From the NCBI RefSeq assembly GCF_002095575.1, contig NZ_MLJJ01000002.1:124001-188000 (forward strand): DNA of 64,000 bases, in the 5' to 3' direction. Position 1 is the stretch's first letter. Each line of letters opens with the position of its first letter. This document shows positions 52,644-63,390 of the stretch, piece by piece. The translations under genes and the position numbers were made by a program. This DNA comes from Pantoea septica. GTDB taxonomy: Bacteria > Pseudomonadota > Gammaproteobacteria > Enterobacterales > Enterobacteriaceae. Under the pieces are notes generated by a model that made no database searches, was not told the origin of the DNA, and saw only the letters and a program-made list of their open reading frames with translations.

Positions 52644-53439
52644 TTAAAACGTCTTCAATCCCACCGCCGGAATATTGCGGCCGTAGTAAATCTCGCGCAT
52701 CTCCTTCCACAGCAGGTCGGTAATGCGCTTATGCTCCGCCGGGCTGAGATCTTCAGGACGGGTATTGAACAGGTAGTGCTTCAGGTCGAACTCTTTCAGC
52801 AACATTTTGGTGTGAAAGATATTTTCCTGATAAACGTTTACATCCACCATGTCATACATCGCCTTCATATCGTCCGACATAAAGTTCTGGATGGAGTTGA
52901 TCTCATGATCGATAAAGTGTTTCACGCCGTTCACGTCGCGGGTAAAGCCGCGCACGCGATAGTCGACGGTCACGATATCGGACTCCAGCTGGTGGATCAG
53001 GTAGTTCAGCGCCTTCAGCGGAGAAATCACGCCGCAGGTTGAGACTTCGATATCCGCGCGGAAAGTGCACAGACCGCCTTCAGGATGGCTTTCCGGATAG
53101 GTGTGCACGCAGATATGGCTCTTATCCAGGTGTGCCACCACGGAGTTAGGCAGCGGGCCAGGATGTTCCGAATTGTCGATGTCCTTTGGATCGATCGGCT
53201 CTTCGCTCACCAGAATGGTGACGCTGGCGCCCTGTGGTTCATAATCCTGGCGCGCGATATTCAGCACGTTGGCGCCGATGATCGAGCAGGTTTCCGTCAG
53301 GATCTCGGTCAGACGAGTGGCGTTGTACTGCTCGTCAATATAGGCGATATAGCCATCGCGTTCGGCTTCAGTATTCGCATAACAAATATCGTAAATACAA
53401 AAACTCAGGCTTTTGGTCAGGTTGTTGAAGCCATGCAGT

Positions 53440-53453
<14 letters not shown>
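52644..53453 (-). CDS. speD: S-adenosylmethionine decarboxylase proenzyme
   Basis: Pyruvoyl enzyme that makes decarboxylated AdoMet for spermidine synthesis. The self-cleavage site K111-S112 in [12 protein letters not shown] generates the pyruvoyl group from Ser112. The start is a TTG at 53453 with a strong GGAGGTG site seven bases upstream, giving 269 residues (E. coli 264). The last few residues extend beyond E. coli. It overlaps speE by 14 bp and forms the speE-speD operon. Confidence 0.96.
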
Positions 53454-54321
<868 letters not shown>

Positions 54322-54380
54322 GGTGGGCTCCTCTCTGATGACTTCGCCATGAAAAAGAGCGACACATCATAACCAGGAGT

Positions 54381-54398
54381 GACCGTGCATGCACGGTC
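54381..54398. repeat. Perfect 18-bp palindrome upstream of speE
   Basis: GACCGTGCATGCACGGTC has no spacer between its arms. It lies between yacC and speE. A spacer-free palindrome suits a dimeric DNA-binding protein better than a terminator, and no T-run follows. Confidence 0.75.
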
Positions 54399-54428
54399 GA
54401 ATGATCGGCGAAGAGGCGGGCTTGCGGC

Positions 54429-54776
54429 TTATTTAACGTAGGCGAGCAGGCTGAGGGAATCGCGCGCCAGCGACTTACACTTCTTGTCGTTGGTAATGGC
54501 GATGCCGCTCAGATCTTTGTAGCTCGCCTCGCCAAGCGCCTTCATATTGTAGGCAGCGTAATTACTTAAATCCCAGCGGTTCTGCTGGGCGAAAAACACC
54601 AGAGCTTTGCGGATTTGCGCATCAGGCAGATCCTGGTAGCCGCAATCATTTTTCAGATAAACGAATACCGCGGTGAGATCGGCCAGATCTTCTGCTTCGG
54701 ATTCGCTCAGAGCGAAACTGGTGGAGGAGAAGCCAAGGAGTCCTGACAGTAACAGGATCTTGATGCTTTTCTTCAT
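54429..54776 (-). CDS. yacC: Periplasmic protein YacC (PulS/OutS-like)
   Basis: Small exported protein of 115 residues, the E. coli length from ATG at 54776; an earlier ATG would add four residues. A signal peptide ends near SSTSFA, after which LSESEAEDLADLTAVFVYLKN is strongly conserved. Two cysteines (in NDCGYQ and KKCKSL) could pair. Relatives pilot secretins, but the E. coli role is not established. It stands between speE and cueO as in E. coli. Confidence 0.92.
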   Translation of the reverse strand: MKKSIKILLLSGLLGFSSTSFALSESEAEDLADLTAVFVYLKNDCGYQDLPDAQIRKALVFFAQQNRWDLSNYAAYNMKALGEASYKDLSGIAITNDKKCKSLARDSLSLLAYVK

Positions 54777-54895
54777 AGTGGTTCTCATTCATTAATCATC
54801 ATGTGACGATAGCACAGTGCCTGGCAGGATTCCGATTATTTTGCCGCTGGACGCCGGCTTGAGCACTTTTTTCAGGCGTTTCCGCTATCAAGAGC

Positions 54896-54926
54896 TTGAC
54901 CCTCCCGCAGGGGAAGGGTTTAGGCT
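54896..54926 (+). promoter_or_regulatory. CueR-type copper-inducible promoter of cueO
   Basis: A -35 TTGACC (54896-54901) and -10 TAGGCT (54921-54926) are separated by 19 bp, longer than normal and typical of MerR-family promoters. The spacer holds a dyad ACCCTCCC...GGGAAGGGT resembling CueR operators. It lies 31 bp before cueO, so copper induction is expected. Confidence 0.85.
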
Positions 54927-54957
54927 GTGGTTCCCTTATCACACGGATGAATAAGCT

Positions 54958-56544
54958 ATGCATCGTCGCCACTTTCTTAAGCTGACCGCAGCGCTGAGCG
55001 CAGCCGGGGCGCTGCCCCTCTGGAGTCGATCCCTGATGGCGGCCAGCCGTCCGCTGCTGCCGGTTCCTTCACGGCTGGAGCCGGATCCGCGCGGTCAGAT
55101 CCAGATCACCGCCATGACCGGCACCAGCCAGTGGCAGGGCAAGGATGTGCCGACGTGGGGCTACAACGGCGCGCTGCTGGGGCCGGCCATCGTGCTGCGC
55201 CGCGGGAAACCCACCACGGTCAATATTCTTAACCGGCTGCCGGAAGCGACCACGCTGCACTGGCACGGGCTGGCGATCCCGGGCGACGTCGACGGCGGGC
55301 CGATGGCGCGCATCGAACCTGGCGCGGCGCGGCAGGTCAGCTTTACGCCGGATCAGCCTGCCGCGACCTGCTGGTTCCATCCGCACCTGCATGGCAAAAC
55401 CGGCCATCAGGTGGCGCAGGGGCTGGCGGGGCTGATCCTGCTGCAGGATGAGGAAACCGACAAGCTGCGTCTGCCGTCGCAGTGGGGATCGGACGATGTG
55501 CCGCTGATTTTCCAGGACAAGCGGCTCACCCAGGACGGCAGCCGCATCGACTACCAGCTCGACATTATGAGCGCCGCGGTAGGCTGGTTCGGCGATATGA
55601 TGCTGACCAACGGCGTCCAGTATCCGCAGCAGGCGGTGCCGCGCGGCTGGCTGCGCCTGCGCCTGCTGAACGGCTGCAATGCGCGTTCGCTGCATATCGC
55701 CGCCAGCGACAACCGACCGCTCTATGTTATCGGCAGCGACGGCGGCCTGCTGGCGGAGCCGGTGAGGGTGGCATCGCTGCCGCTGTTGCCGGGCGAGCGC
55801 TTCGAGGTGATGGTCGATACCTCCGACGGCAAAAGCTTCGATATCGTCACTCTGCCGGTTGAGCAGATGGGCATGGCGCTGGCGCCGTTCGACCAGCCGC
55901 TGCCGCTGGTGCAGATCCTGCCGCTGCGCGTGATGGCGAGCGCGACCCTGCCGGATAGCCTGGTGCAGCTGCCGCCGGTGCCCTCGGCGGAAGGCGCTAA
56001 CGCGCGCTGGCTACAGCTAATGATGGATCCGCAACTTGACCAGCAAGGCATGGCGGCGCTGATGCAGCGCTATGGCGATAAAGCGATGGGCAAGGCGGGC
56101 GGGCATCACGCCATGCCGGCAGAGAGCGGCGGCGGCGCGATGAAGATGGAAGGTCACGATATGGCGGCGATGCATAGCGCGCACGGCGCAGGCTACGACT
56201 TCCACAGCGGCAACAAGATCAACGGCCAGGCCTTTAATATGGCGAAGCCGATGTTCAACGTCGCGCCCGGCCAGCTGGAAAAATGGACCATCTCCGGCGA
56301 AGGTGACAAGATGTTGCATCCTTTCCATATTCACGGCACGCAGTTCCGCATTCTCTCAGAAAACGGCAAGCCGCCTGCGCCGCACCGGCAGGGCTGGAAA
56401 GATATGGTCAATGTCGACGGCTGGCGCAGCGAAGTGCTGGTGCGCTTTGACCATCGCGCCGCCGCCGAACACGCCTATATGGCGCACTGCCATCTGCTGG
56501 AGCATGAAGACACCGGCATGATGCTGGGCTTCAGCGTCGGCTGA
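54958..56544 (+). CDS. cueO: Multicopper oxidase CueO (periplasmic cuprous oxidase)
   Basis: Oxidises Cu(I) to Cu(II) in the periplasm and protects against copper. It has 528 residues (E. coli 516). The Tat signal MHRRHFLK...[11 protein letters not shown] sends it folded across the membrane. All four copper-binding motifs are present: [20 protein letters not shown] and [13 protein letters not shown]. The methionine-rich insert (about residues 365-415) has fewer Met and more Gly/His than in E. coli. It abuts the next, convergent, gene with no spacer. Confidence 0.96.
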   Translation: MHRRHFLKLTAALSAAGALPLWSRSLMAASRPLLPVPSRLEPDPRGQIQITAMTGTSQWQGKDVPTWGYNGALLGPAIVLRRGKPTTVNILNRLPEATTLHWHGLAIPGDVDGGPMARIEPGAARQVSFTPDQPAATCWFHPHLHGKTGHQVAQGLAGLILLQDEETDKLRLPSQWGSDDVPLIFQDKRLTQDGSRIDYQLDIMSAAVGWFGDMMLTNGVQYPQQAVPRGWLRLRLLNGCNARSLHIAASDNRPLYVIGSDGGLLAEPVRVASLPLLPGERFEVMVDTSDGKSFDIVTLPVEQMGMALAPFDQPLPLVQILPLRVMASATLPDSLVQLPPVPSAEGANARWLQLMMDPQLDQQGMAALMQRYGDKAMGKAGGHHAMPAESGGGAMKMEGHDMAAMHSAHGAGYDFHSGNKINGQAFNMAKPMFNVAPGQLEKWTISGEGDKMLHPFHIHGTQFRILSENGKPPAPHRQGWKDMVNVDGWRSEVLVRFDHRAAAEHAYMAHCHLLEHEDTGMMLGFSVG

Positions 56545-57828
56545 TCAGGCTTTCTCGAGCGCCAGGCGAATGTCTTCCACCAGATCGCCGGCGTTCTCGA
56601 TGCCAATCGAGAGACGGATAGTGGCGTCGCTGATGCCGATGCGCTGTCTGACCGCCTCCGGCACGCCGGAATGGGTGGTGCTGCCGGGATGGCTGGCAAG
56701 CGACTCGGTGCCGCCCAGGCTCACCGCCTGCTTAAACAGCGCCAGCGCGTTAAGGAAGCGGAACGCGGCGGGCTGTCCGCCGACAATGTCGAACGAAAAG
56801 GTCGAACCGGCGCCGCTGCACTGCTGGCGGAAGGTGCGGCCTTCGGCGCTGTTCTCGTCGAGGTAGGGCAGCCACTGCAGCTTCGCCACCTTCTCATGGC
56901 CGCGCAAAAAGGCGGCCACCGCCTCGGCGTTCTGCCAGGCCTTCTCCATACGCAGCGACAGGGTTTCCAGCGAACGGCCAATCATCCAGCTGGAGTGCGG
57001 ATCGAGCTGGGTGCCGATGGCGCTGCGCAGCGAGCGTATCTGAGTAATGAGCGCTTTGCTGCCCATCGCCGCGCCAGCGATCAAATCGGAATGGCCGCCA
57101 ACATATTTGGTCAGCGAGTAGAGCGAGATATCGGCGCCGAAGTTCAGCGGACGCTGAAACAGCGGGCCGAGCAGCGTATTGTCGCAGGCCACCACCGGAC
57201 GCGATCCCTGCTGCTGGCCGATCTCGTCGGCGATGCGCGCGATCAGCGCAATGTCCACCAGGCTGTTGGTGGGGTTCGCGGGCGTCTCGATCAGAATCAG
57301 CGCGACGCGTCCCAGGCTCAGCGCCTTCTGCGCGGCGGCGCGCACTTTCTCCTCATCGGTGCCGTCGCTGAAGCCGACCGGCTCGATATTCAGGTTGTGC
57401 AGCGTTTTGCTCAGCAGCGTCTCGGTGCCGCCGTAGAGCGGTTGCGAGTGCAGGATCACATCGCCCGGGCGCGCAAAGGTCAGCAGCGTGGTAGAGATGG
57501 CCGACATGCCTGACGAGAACAGGGCGCAGCTCTCCGCTTCTTCATAGATCGCCAGACGATCTTCAACGATTTCGCTGTTGGGATGGTTAAAGCGCGAATA
57601 GACCAGGCCGCCGCTTTTGCCTTCCGGCGGTTCGCGCCGTCCCGCCACGTAGTCGAAGAAGTCGCGTCCCTCTTCGGCGCTGTTAAAAACAAAGGTCGAG
57701 GTCAGAAACACCGGCGGTTTGACCGCGCCTTCCGACAGGCGCGGATCGTAGCCGTAGTTAAGCATCTGGGTTTCCGGATGCAGCTTACGATCGCCAATAT
57801 GGGTTTTTTTACTGGAGTTATGGGACAT
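56545..57828 (-). CDS. Cystathionine gamma-synthase-family PLP enzyme
   Basis: Cytoplasmic Cys/Met-metabolism PLP enzyme of 427 residues. The PLP lysine is K241 in [11 protein letters not shown], the phosphate-binding pair from the neighbouring subunit is in YSRFNHPN (Y77, R79), and D217 (CDNT) contacts the cofactor. It is longer than MetB (386) and has an N-terminal extension and a short insert (residues 62-74). It could be a gamma-synthase, gamma-lyase or O-acylhomoserine sulfhydrylase; the sequence does not decide. It stands where E. coli has gcd. Confidence 0.86.
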   Translation of the reverse strand: MSHNSSKKTHIGDRKLHPETQMLNYGYDPRLSEGAVKPPVFLTSTFVFNSAEEGRDFFDYVAGRREPPEGKSGGLVYSRFNHPNSEIVEDRLAIYEEAESCALFSSGMSAISTTLLTFARPGDVILHSQPLYGGTETLLSKTLHNLNIEPVGFSDGTDEEKVRAAAQKALSLGRVALILIETPANPTNSLVDIALIARIADEIGQQQGSRPVVACDNTLLGPLFQRPLNFGADISLYSLTKYVGGHSDLIAGAAMGSKALITQIRSLRSAIGTQLDPHSSWMIGRSLETLSLRMEKAWQNAEAVAAFLRGHEKVAKLQWLPYLDENSAEGRTFRQQCSGAGSTFSFDIVGGQPAAFRFLNALALFKQAVSLGGTESLASHPGSTTHSGVPEAVRQRIGISDATIRLSIGIENAGDLVEDIRLALEKA

Positions 57829-58099
57829 GGGATCTCCTGCTCAGCGCAGATGTAAGGTAACGATATGTTGGGCATAAGCTAACATGCAGCGGAATGTTCT
57901 GGTAAAGGCCGGTAAGTTCTAAGTTTATATCATCCAGGCACGATGAGGCTGGCGGCGCTTTAGCGCTGCATCTCGCCGCGTCTGGCAAGCTGTGATACTC
58001 TCCTGCGAATCGTTACCCGCTCTGGTCTGAGCAGGTTCTCTCTGTTCATCCGCTGCTGAGGATGGACGATCCCTTTAAAATCAACGAGAAGTACAGGTT

Positions 58100-58636
58100 T
58101 TGAAACATACTGTTGAAGTGATGATTTCCGAAGAGGCGATCGCAACGCGCATTGCCGAACTGGGTAAAGAGATTTCCGAGCGCTATCGCGACAGCGGCAG
58201 CGAAATGGTGCTGGTCGGACTGCTGCGCGGCTCCTTTATGTTTATGGCCGATCTCTGCCGCGCCGTCGAGGTGCCCCACGAAGTCGACTTTATGACCGCC
58301 TCCAGCTACGGCAGCGGCATGTCCAGCTCGCGCGACGTGAAAATCCTTAAAGATCTCGACGAAGATATTCGCGGCAAAGATGTGCTGATTGTCGAAGATA
58401 TCATCGACTCCGGCAACACGCTGAGCAAGGTGCGCGAGATCCTGCGCCTGCGCGAGCCGAAGTCCCTCGCCATCTGCACGCTGCTGGATAAGCCCGAGCG
58501 TCGCGAAGTGGACGTGACGGTGGAATATGTCGGTTTCGCCATTCCTGACGAGTTCGTGGTCGGCTTCGGCATCGACTACGCCCAGCGCTATCGTCATCTG
58601 CCCTATATCGGTAAAGTGGTGCCGCTCGAATCCTGA
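58100..58636 (+). CDS. hpt: Hypoxanthine phosphoribosyltransferase
   Basis: Purine salvage enzyme converting hypoxanthine (and guanine weakly) with PRPP to IMP. It has 178 residues, as annotated in E. coli, beginning with TTG at 58100 (E. coli ATG) followed by the conserved K-H-T-V-E-V-M. The PRPP loop EDIIDSG is at 99-105, and the YGSGM flexible loop at about 70-74. The 271-bp gap before it contains a TGTGATACT extended -10-like sequence near 57990 as a possible promoter. Confidence 0.94.
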   Translation: MKHTVEVMISEEAIATRIAELGKEISERYRDSGSEMVLVGLLRGSFMFMADLCRAVEVPHEVDFMTASSYGSGMSSSRDVKILKDLDEDIRGKDVLIVEDIIDSGNTLSKVREILRLREPKSLAICTLLDKPERREVDVTVEYVGFAIPDEFVVGFGIDYAQRYRHLPYIGKVVPLES

Positions 58637-58654
58637 GCCTGACCGCACAATCTT

Positions 58655-58678
58655 CCAAGGCCGGCCATGTCGGCCTGG
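58655..58678 (+). terminator. Hairpin after hpt
   Basis: A stem AGGCCG / CGGCCT extended by CC/GG with one bulged base follows hpt by about 20 bp. No T-run follows, so termination is uncertain. The rest of the 223-bp gap to yadG contains no gene I can support. Confidence 0.45.
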
Positions 58679-58859
58679 TGTAGGCTGTGCTCCGATTCAG
58701 GAGTTCAGCCTTCACCTCCGCAAAAAAGTGTCCATCCAGGAAGATTTTACGCTCAGGGTGGCTCATCATAAGTAGCAACGTTGCGGCGACATCGCGTCAG
58801 CCAGCGGCTCGCTATGTCCATCGCGACACACCGACATTAAAACAGGATATGGATTCGGA

Positions 58860-59783
58860 ATGACTTATGCACTGGAACTTTCCCGGCTGACCAAGACCTA
58901 TTCCGGCGGCGTACAGGCGCTGAAAGGGATAGATCTTAACGTCGAAGCCGGCGATTTTTATGCGCTGCTGGGGCCAAACGGCGCGGGCAAATCGACCACC
59001 ATCGGGATTATCAGTTCGCTGGTGAACAAATCTGGCGGCAGCGTGCGCGTGTTCGGCTACGACCTGGAAAAAGAGGTGGTCAACGCCAAACGCCAGCTCG
59101 GCCTGGTGCCGCAGGAGTTTAACTTCAACCCGTTCGAGACCGTGCTGCAGATCGTGGTGAATCAGGCGGGTTACTACGGCGTTGAGCGCCGCGAGGCGCA
59201 GCAGCGCGCAGAAAAGTATCTGACGCAGCTCGATCTCTGGGGCAAGCGCAACGAGCGCGCGCGGATGCTCTCCGGCGGCATGAAGCGTCGTCTGATGATT
59301 GCCCGCGCGCTGATGCATGAGCCGAAGCTGCTCATCCTCGATGAACCGACGGCGGGCGTAGATATCGAGCTGCGACGCTCGATGTGGACCTTCCTGAAAG
59401 AGCTGAACGAAAAAGGCACCACCATTATTTTGACGACGCACTATCTGGAAGAGGCGGAGATGCTGTGCCGCAACATCGGCATTATCCAGAGCGGCGAGCT
59501 GGTGGAGAACACCTCTATGAAGGGGTTGCTGGCCAAGCTGCAGTCGGAAACCTTTATTCTCGATCTCGCGCCGGGCAGCGCGCTGCCGACGCTGGAAGGG
59601 TTCCAGTATCGTCTGGTGGACGCCTCGACGCTGGAGGTCGAAGTGATGCGCGAGCAGGGGCTGAACAGCGTGTTCGGCCAGCTTAGCGCGCAGGGCGTGC
59701 AGGTACTGAGCATGCGTAACAAAGCGAACCGCCTGGAAGAGCTGTTTGTCAGCCTGGTGCAGGGCAAAGGAGCGAAAGCATGA
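58860..59783 (+). CDS. yadG: ABC transporter ATP-binding protein YadG
   Basis: ATPase subunit of an ABC-2 exporter, 307 residues (E. coli 308). Walker A GPNGAGKST is at 38-46, the signature LSGGMKRRL in the middle, Walker B LLILDEPTAG and the H-loop TTHY follow. It overlaps its membrane partner yadH by 4 bp. The substrate is unknown. The usual neighbour can is missing on its left. Confidence 0.94.
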   Translation: MTYALELSRLTKTYSGGVQALKGIDLNVEAGDFYALLGPNGAGKSTTIGIISSLVNKSGGSVRVFGYDLEKEVVNAKRQLGLVPQEFNFNPFETVLQIVVNQAGYYGVERREAQQRAEKYLTQLDLWGKRNERARMLSGGMKRRLMIARALMHEPKLLILDEPTAGVDIELRRSMWTFLKELNEKGTTIILTTHYLEEAEMLCRNIGIIQSGELVENTSMKGLLAKLQSETFILDLAPGSALPTLEGFQYRLVDASTLEVEVMREQGLNSVFGQLSAQGVQVLSMRNKANRLEELFVSLVQGKGAKA

Positions 59784-60550
59784 CACATTTGTACTGGGTA
59801 GCGCTGAAGAGTATCTGGGCCAAGGAGATTAACCGTTTCGCGCGCATCTGGATCCAGACGCTGGTGCCGCCGGTGATCACCATGACGCTCTATTTTATTA
59901 TTTTCGGCAACCTGATCGGCTCGCGTATCGGCGATATGCACGGCTTCAGCTATATGCAGTTTATCGTGCCGGGCCTGATTATGATGGCAGTGATCACCAA
60001 CGCCTACGCCAACGTCGCCTCGTCGTTCTTCAGCGCCAAGTTTCAGCGCAATATCGAAGAGCTGCTGGTGGCGCCGGTGCCGACACACATTATTATCGCC
60101 GGCTATGTCGGCGGTGGCGTGGCGCGCGGTCTCTGCGTCGGGGTGCTGGTCACGGCAATTTCGCTGTTTTTCGTGCCGTTCCACGTCCACTCCTGGACGA
60201 TGGTGGCAGTGACGCTGCTGCTGACGGCGATCCTCTTTTCGCTGGCTGGCCTGCTGAACGCGGTGTTCGCGCGCACCTTCGACGATATCAGCCTGATCCC
60301 GACCTTTGTGCTGACGCCGCTCACTTATCTGGGTGGGGTGTTCTATTCGCTGACGCTGCTGCCGCCGTTCTGGCAGGCGGTGTCGAAGCTTAACCCGGTA
60401 GTCTATATGATCAGCGGCTTCCGCTTCGGCTTCCTCGGCATCAACGATGTACCGCTGGTGTTTACCCTGTCGGTGCTGATCGCCTTTATCGTAGTGTTTT
60501 ATATTCTGGTCTACACGCTGATCCAGCGCGGACGCGGCCTGCGCACCTGA
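59780..60550 (+). CDS. yadH: ABC-2 type transporter permease YadH
   Basis: Membrane subunit of 256 residues with six hydrophobic segments, matching E. coli YadH in length. The ABC-2 signature region (FSLAGLLNAVFARTFDD... then TPLTYLGGVFYSLTLLP) is clear. It pairs with YadG in one operon that ends at a strong terminator. The exported substrate is not known. Confidence 0.94.
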   Translation: MTHLYWVALKSIWAKEINRFARIWIQTLVPPVITMTLYFIIFGNLIGSRIGDMHGFSYMQFIVPGLIMMAVITNAYANVASSFFSAKFQRNIEELLVAPVPTHIIIAGYVGGGVARGLCVGVLVTAISLFFVPFHVHSWTMVAVTLLLTAILFSLAGLLNAVFARTFDDISLIPTFVLTPLTYLGGVFYSLTLLPPFWQAVSKLNPVVYMISGFRFGFLGINDVPLVFTLSVLIAFIVVFYILVYTLIQRGRGLRT

Positions 60551-60551
60551 T

Positions 60552-60582
60552 AAAAAAAGCAGCCGGATGGCTGCTTTTTTTT
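60552..60582 (+). terminator. Rho-independent terminator after yadH
   Basis: The stem GCAGCC / GGCTGC, extended by A-T pairs and closed by a GGAT loop, is followed by eight Ts. It begins right at the yadH stop. Confidence 0.92.
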
Positions 60583-60598
60583 CAGACGGCTCAGTAGC

Positions 60599-60718
60599 CT
60601 GATAAGTGGGCGACGTGAACCGAAGAGCAAAGCGTCCCCTGCCATGGAAGGCGTGGGCCGAGCAGGCAGGGATGCCGTCTTTTGCGTCTTTGCGATCGGC
60701 TCACGTCGACCACGTCAG
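60599..60718. repeat. About 120-bp imperfect palindromic element between yadH and panD
   Basis: The left arm (60599-60632) and right arm (60688-60718) match as inverted repeats over about 30 bp with a few mismatches, sharing CTGA, GTGG, CGACGTGA, CCGA and GCAAAG in order. The interior carries another perfect 7-bp pair, CCCTGCC (60637-60643) and GGCAGGG (60665-60671). It is non-coding and would fold into one long hairpin. It looks like a repetitive intergenic or MITE-like element, not recognised by family. Confidence 0.7.
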
Positions 60719-60730
60719 CACCTTGCCCCC

Positions 60731-61111
60731 TCAGGCGACCTGCACCGGCAGCGCCTTCGCCAGACGCTTCATTTCGTTGTCGCCTTCGAAATAGGCGACC
60801 TTCGGCTGCCACTGGCGCGCTTCCGCATCATCGACCTGCACGTAAGAGCAGATAATCAGGATATCCCCTTCGCAGGCGCAGCGGGCCGCCGCGCCGTTGA
60901 CTGAAATAATCTTCGACCCGCGTTCGGCGGCGATAGCATAGGTGGAAAAGCGCTGACCGTTAGTGACGTTATAGATATCAATGGCTTCATATTGCAGAAT
61001 GCCGGAGGCGTCGAGGAAATCCTGATCGATGGCGCAGGAACCCTCATAGTGCAAATCCGCCTGAGTCACCTTCACGCGGTGCAGCTTGCCTTGTAAAACG
61101 GTACGTATCAT
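60731..61111 (-). CDS. panD: Aspartate 1-decarboxylase proenzyme
   Basis: Pyruvoyl enzyme making beta-alanine for pantothenate. It has 126 residues, as in E. coli, with self-cleavage between G24 and S25 in HYEGSCAID. Maturation by PanZ (PanM) is expected in this group but that gene is not in the window. It is last in the run pcnB-folK-panB-panC-panD on the minus strand, 40 bp after panC. Confidence 0.97.
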   Translation of the reverse strand: MIRTVLQGKLHRVKVTQADLHYEGSCAIDQDFLDASGILQYEAIDIYNVTNGQRFSTYAIAAERGSKIISVNGAAARCACEGDILIICSYVQVDDAEARQWQPKVAYFEGDNEMKRLAKALPVQVA

Positions 61112-61151
61112 AACCAGAAGACCTTGTTGTTCTGCCTGAAAACGACCCCGC

Positions 61152-62006
61152 CTACTGCGTGAGGTCGACCTGTTGATTATCGATAAGACGCGCTTTGCCC
61201 AGCCATGCCGCCATCAGGATCACCGCGCGACGGCTCTCGACCGTCAGCGGCTCCAGCGTATCGGCGTCGCAAATCGCCAGTCCGTCCGGACGCAATCCTT
61301 TTTCGCTAAGTTCCGCCTCGGCGGCTTCGATAATCTCTTCGATATGGCGTTCGCCGTTGGCGAGGCGCGCCGCCATGCCGTTCATCACCTGCGCCAGCGC
61401 GGGGGCGAGCTGACGCTCGTCGTCGGTGAGATAGCCGTTGCGCGAACTGAGCGCCAGGCCGTCTTTGGCGCGCACCGTCGGCACGCCGACAATTTCGATA
61501 TCGAAGCCCATATCGGCCACCATCTTGCGAATAATCGCCAGCTGCTGAAAATCCTTTTCGCCGAAACAGGCGATATCGGGCTGCACCAGATTGAACAGCT
61601 TGCTGACGATAGTGGCGACGCCGCGAAAATGGCCGGGACGGCTTGCGCCTTCCAGCAGCGACGACAGCACCGGCACTTCGACAAAGGTCTGGTTCGCCAG
61701 CCCGTGCGGATAAACCTCCGCAGGCGCGGGCGCGAATACCACATCGACGCTGCGGCGATTCAGCTTCTCGCAGTCCTCCTGCAGCGTGCGCGGGTAGCGC
61801 GCCAGATCGTCGGCGCGATCGAACTGCATCGGGTTGACGAAAATCGACACCACGACAATATCGCCGCGCTCGCGCGCCTCGTCTACCAGCGTTAAATGGC
61901 CGTCATGCAGATTGCCCATGGTCGGCACCAGCGCGATGCGTTTTCCTGCCTGCCGCCAGCGACGAATTTCATGGCGCAGCATCGGCAGCGTTTCAATGAT
62001 CAGCAC
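61152..62006 (-). CDS. panC: Pantothenate synthetase
   Basis: Joins pantoate and beta-alanine using ATP. It has 284 residues (E. coli 283). The nucleotidyltransferase HxGH motif is H34-D-G-H37 in [11 protein letters not shown]; the KMSK-like loop is at SSRNGYL, with [10 protein letters not shown] between. It lies 15 bp after panB and shares its operon. Confidence 0.97.
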   Translation of the reverse strand: MLIIETLPMLRHEIRRWRQAGKRIALVPTMGNLHDGHLTLVDEARERGDIVVVSIFVNPMQFDRADDLARYPRTLQEDCEKLNRRSVDVVFAPAPAEVYPHGLANQTFVEVPVLSSLLEGASRPGHFRGVATIVSKLFNLVQPDIACFGEKDFQQLAIIRKMVADMGFDIEIVGVPTVRAKDGLALSSRNGYLTDDERQLAPALAQVMNGMAARLANGERHIEEIIEAAEAELSEKGLRPDGLAICDADTLEPLTVESRRAVILMAAWLGKARLIDNQQVDLTQ

Positions 62007-62021
62007 GGTAAGGCTCCCTAA

Positions 62022-62816
62022 TTACTGGAAACTGTGTTCAGCCGCAGGATAGGTTCCCGCTTCGACTTCGGCGATATAGTGACGGATAGCGGCGCGTATG
62101 TCGCCCGCCTCGGCGAGAAAATTCTTCGCGAATTTCGGGATATGGCCGCCGGTAATGCCGAAGGCGTCATGCATCACCAAAATCTGGCCGTCGGTGACGT
62201 TGCCCGCGCCGATGCCGATAACCGGGATCGTCAGCGCCTGGGTGATGCGCTGCGCCAGCGAAACCGGCACGCACTCCAGCACCATTAGCTGCGCGCCCGC
62301 GGCTTCCAGCGCCAGCGCGTCGGCCAGCAGCCGCTCTGCGGCCGGCTCGTCGCGGCCCTGCACCTTATAGCCGCCGAAGATATTCACCGACTGCGGCGTC
62401 AGGCCGAGATGGCCGCACACCGGCACCGCGCGTTCGGTCAGCATGCGCACCGTCTCCGCCAGCCATGCGCCGCCCTCCAGCTTCACCATATTGGCGCCGG
62501 CGCGCATCAGCTGCGCGGCGCTGTCGAAGGTCTGCTGCGGCGTGGCGTAGCTCATGAAGGGCAGGTCGGCCATGACCAGCGCCTGCGGTGCGCCGCGGCG
62601 TACGGCGGCGGTGTGATAGGCGATATCGGCGACGGTGACCGGCAGCGTCGACTCATGGCCCTGAACGGTCATGCCGAGCGAATCGCCAATCAGCATCACC
62701 TGGATGCCCTCGTCGGCGAACAGGCGGGCAAAGCTGAAATCGTAGGCGGTCAGGGTGGCGAACTTACGTCCGCTCGCTTTCCACTGACGCAGATGAGAAA
62801 TAGTGGTGGGTTTCAT
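62022..62816 (-). CDS. panB: Ketopantoate hydroxymethyltransferase
   Basis: First committed enzyme of pantothenate synthesis, adding a hydroxymethyl group from methylene-THF to 2-oxoisovalerate. It has 264 residues, the E. coli length. Mg-binding D45 is in LIGDSLGM, with further ligands in [10 protein letters not shown] and KLEGG. An 88-bp gap separates it from folK upstream. Confidence 0.97.
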   Translation of the reverse strand: MKPTTISHLRQWKASGRKFATLTAYDFSFARLFADEGIQVMLIGDSLGMTVQGHESTLPVTVADIAYHTAAVRRGAPQALVMADLPFMSYATPQQTFDSAAQLMRAGANMVKLEGGAWLAETVRMLTERAVPVCGHLGLTPQSVNIFGGYKVQGRDEPAAERLLADALALEAAGAQLMVLECVPVSLAQRITQALTIPVIGIGAGNVTDGQILVMHDAFGITGGHIPKFAKNFLAEAGDIRAAIRHYIAEVEAGTYPAAEHSFQ

Positions 62817-62904
62817 TGCGCTCTCAACTCAGGTATTGCAGATGGGCGCAGTGTACTGGATAGCGCAGGAGAGCGAAATCTCTCGCGTATCAATCTGTGC
62901 GGCG

Positions 62905-63390
62905 TCAGCCGTGCCAGGGACGAATGGCGCTGGCGTCGAGGCGCGCCAGCAGGTCGCGCAGCGGGCGGCCGTCCGGCAGCGTCGCGTCGGGCGCGATCTC
63001 CAGCAGCGGCACCAGCATAAACGCACGGTTGTGCATATCGTAGTGCGGCACGATCAGACGCGGGGTGGTGAGACTCTGCTGGCCGAAGAGCAGGATATCG
63101 ATATCGAGCGTGCGCGGCCCCCAGCGTTCTGCTTTGCGAACGCGGCCGTGCTCAAGCTCGATACGCTGGGTATGATCCAGCAGCGCTTCCGGCGCGAGAG
63201 TGCTCTCCAGCGCTACCGCCGCGTTCAGGTAATCGGGCTGATCCGGCGGGCCATAAGGGGGCGTGCGGTAGAAAGAGGAGGTAGCGACGCGCGCCGTCTC
63301 CGGCAGCGCGTCGAGCGCCTGCAGCGCCGCGTCGACCTGTTGCAGCGGATCGGCAAGGTTGCTGCCGAGCGCCAGGTAGACGCGTGTCAC
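62905..63390 (-). CDS. folK: 6-hydroxymethyl-7,8-dihydropterin pyrophosphokinase
   Basis: Folate pathway kinase that pyrophosphorylates the pterin before DHPS. It has 161 residues (E. coli 159), starting with GTG at 63390 that overlaps the pcnB stop (GTGA). The family motif [12 protein letters not shown] and the [18 protein letters not shown] loop are present. It is coupled to pcnB as in E. coli. Confidence 0.96.
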   Translation of the reverse strand: MTRVYLALGSNLADPLQQVDAALQALDALPETARVATSSFYRTPPYGPPDQPDYLNAAVALESTLAPEALLDHTQRIELEHGRVRKAERWGPRTLDIDILLFGQQSLTTPRLIVPHYDMHNRAFMLVPLLEIAPDATLPDGRPLRDLLARLDASAIRPWHG

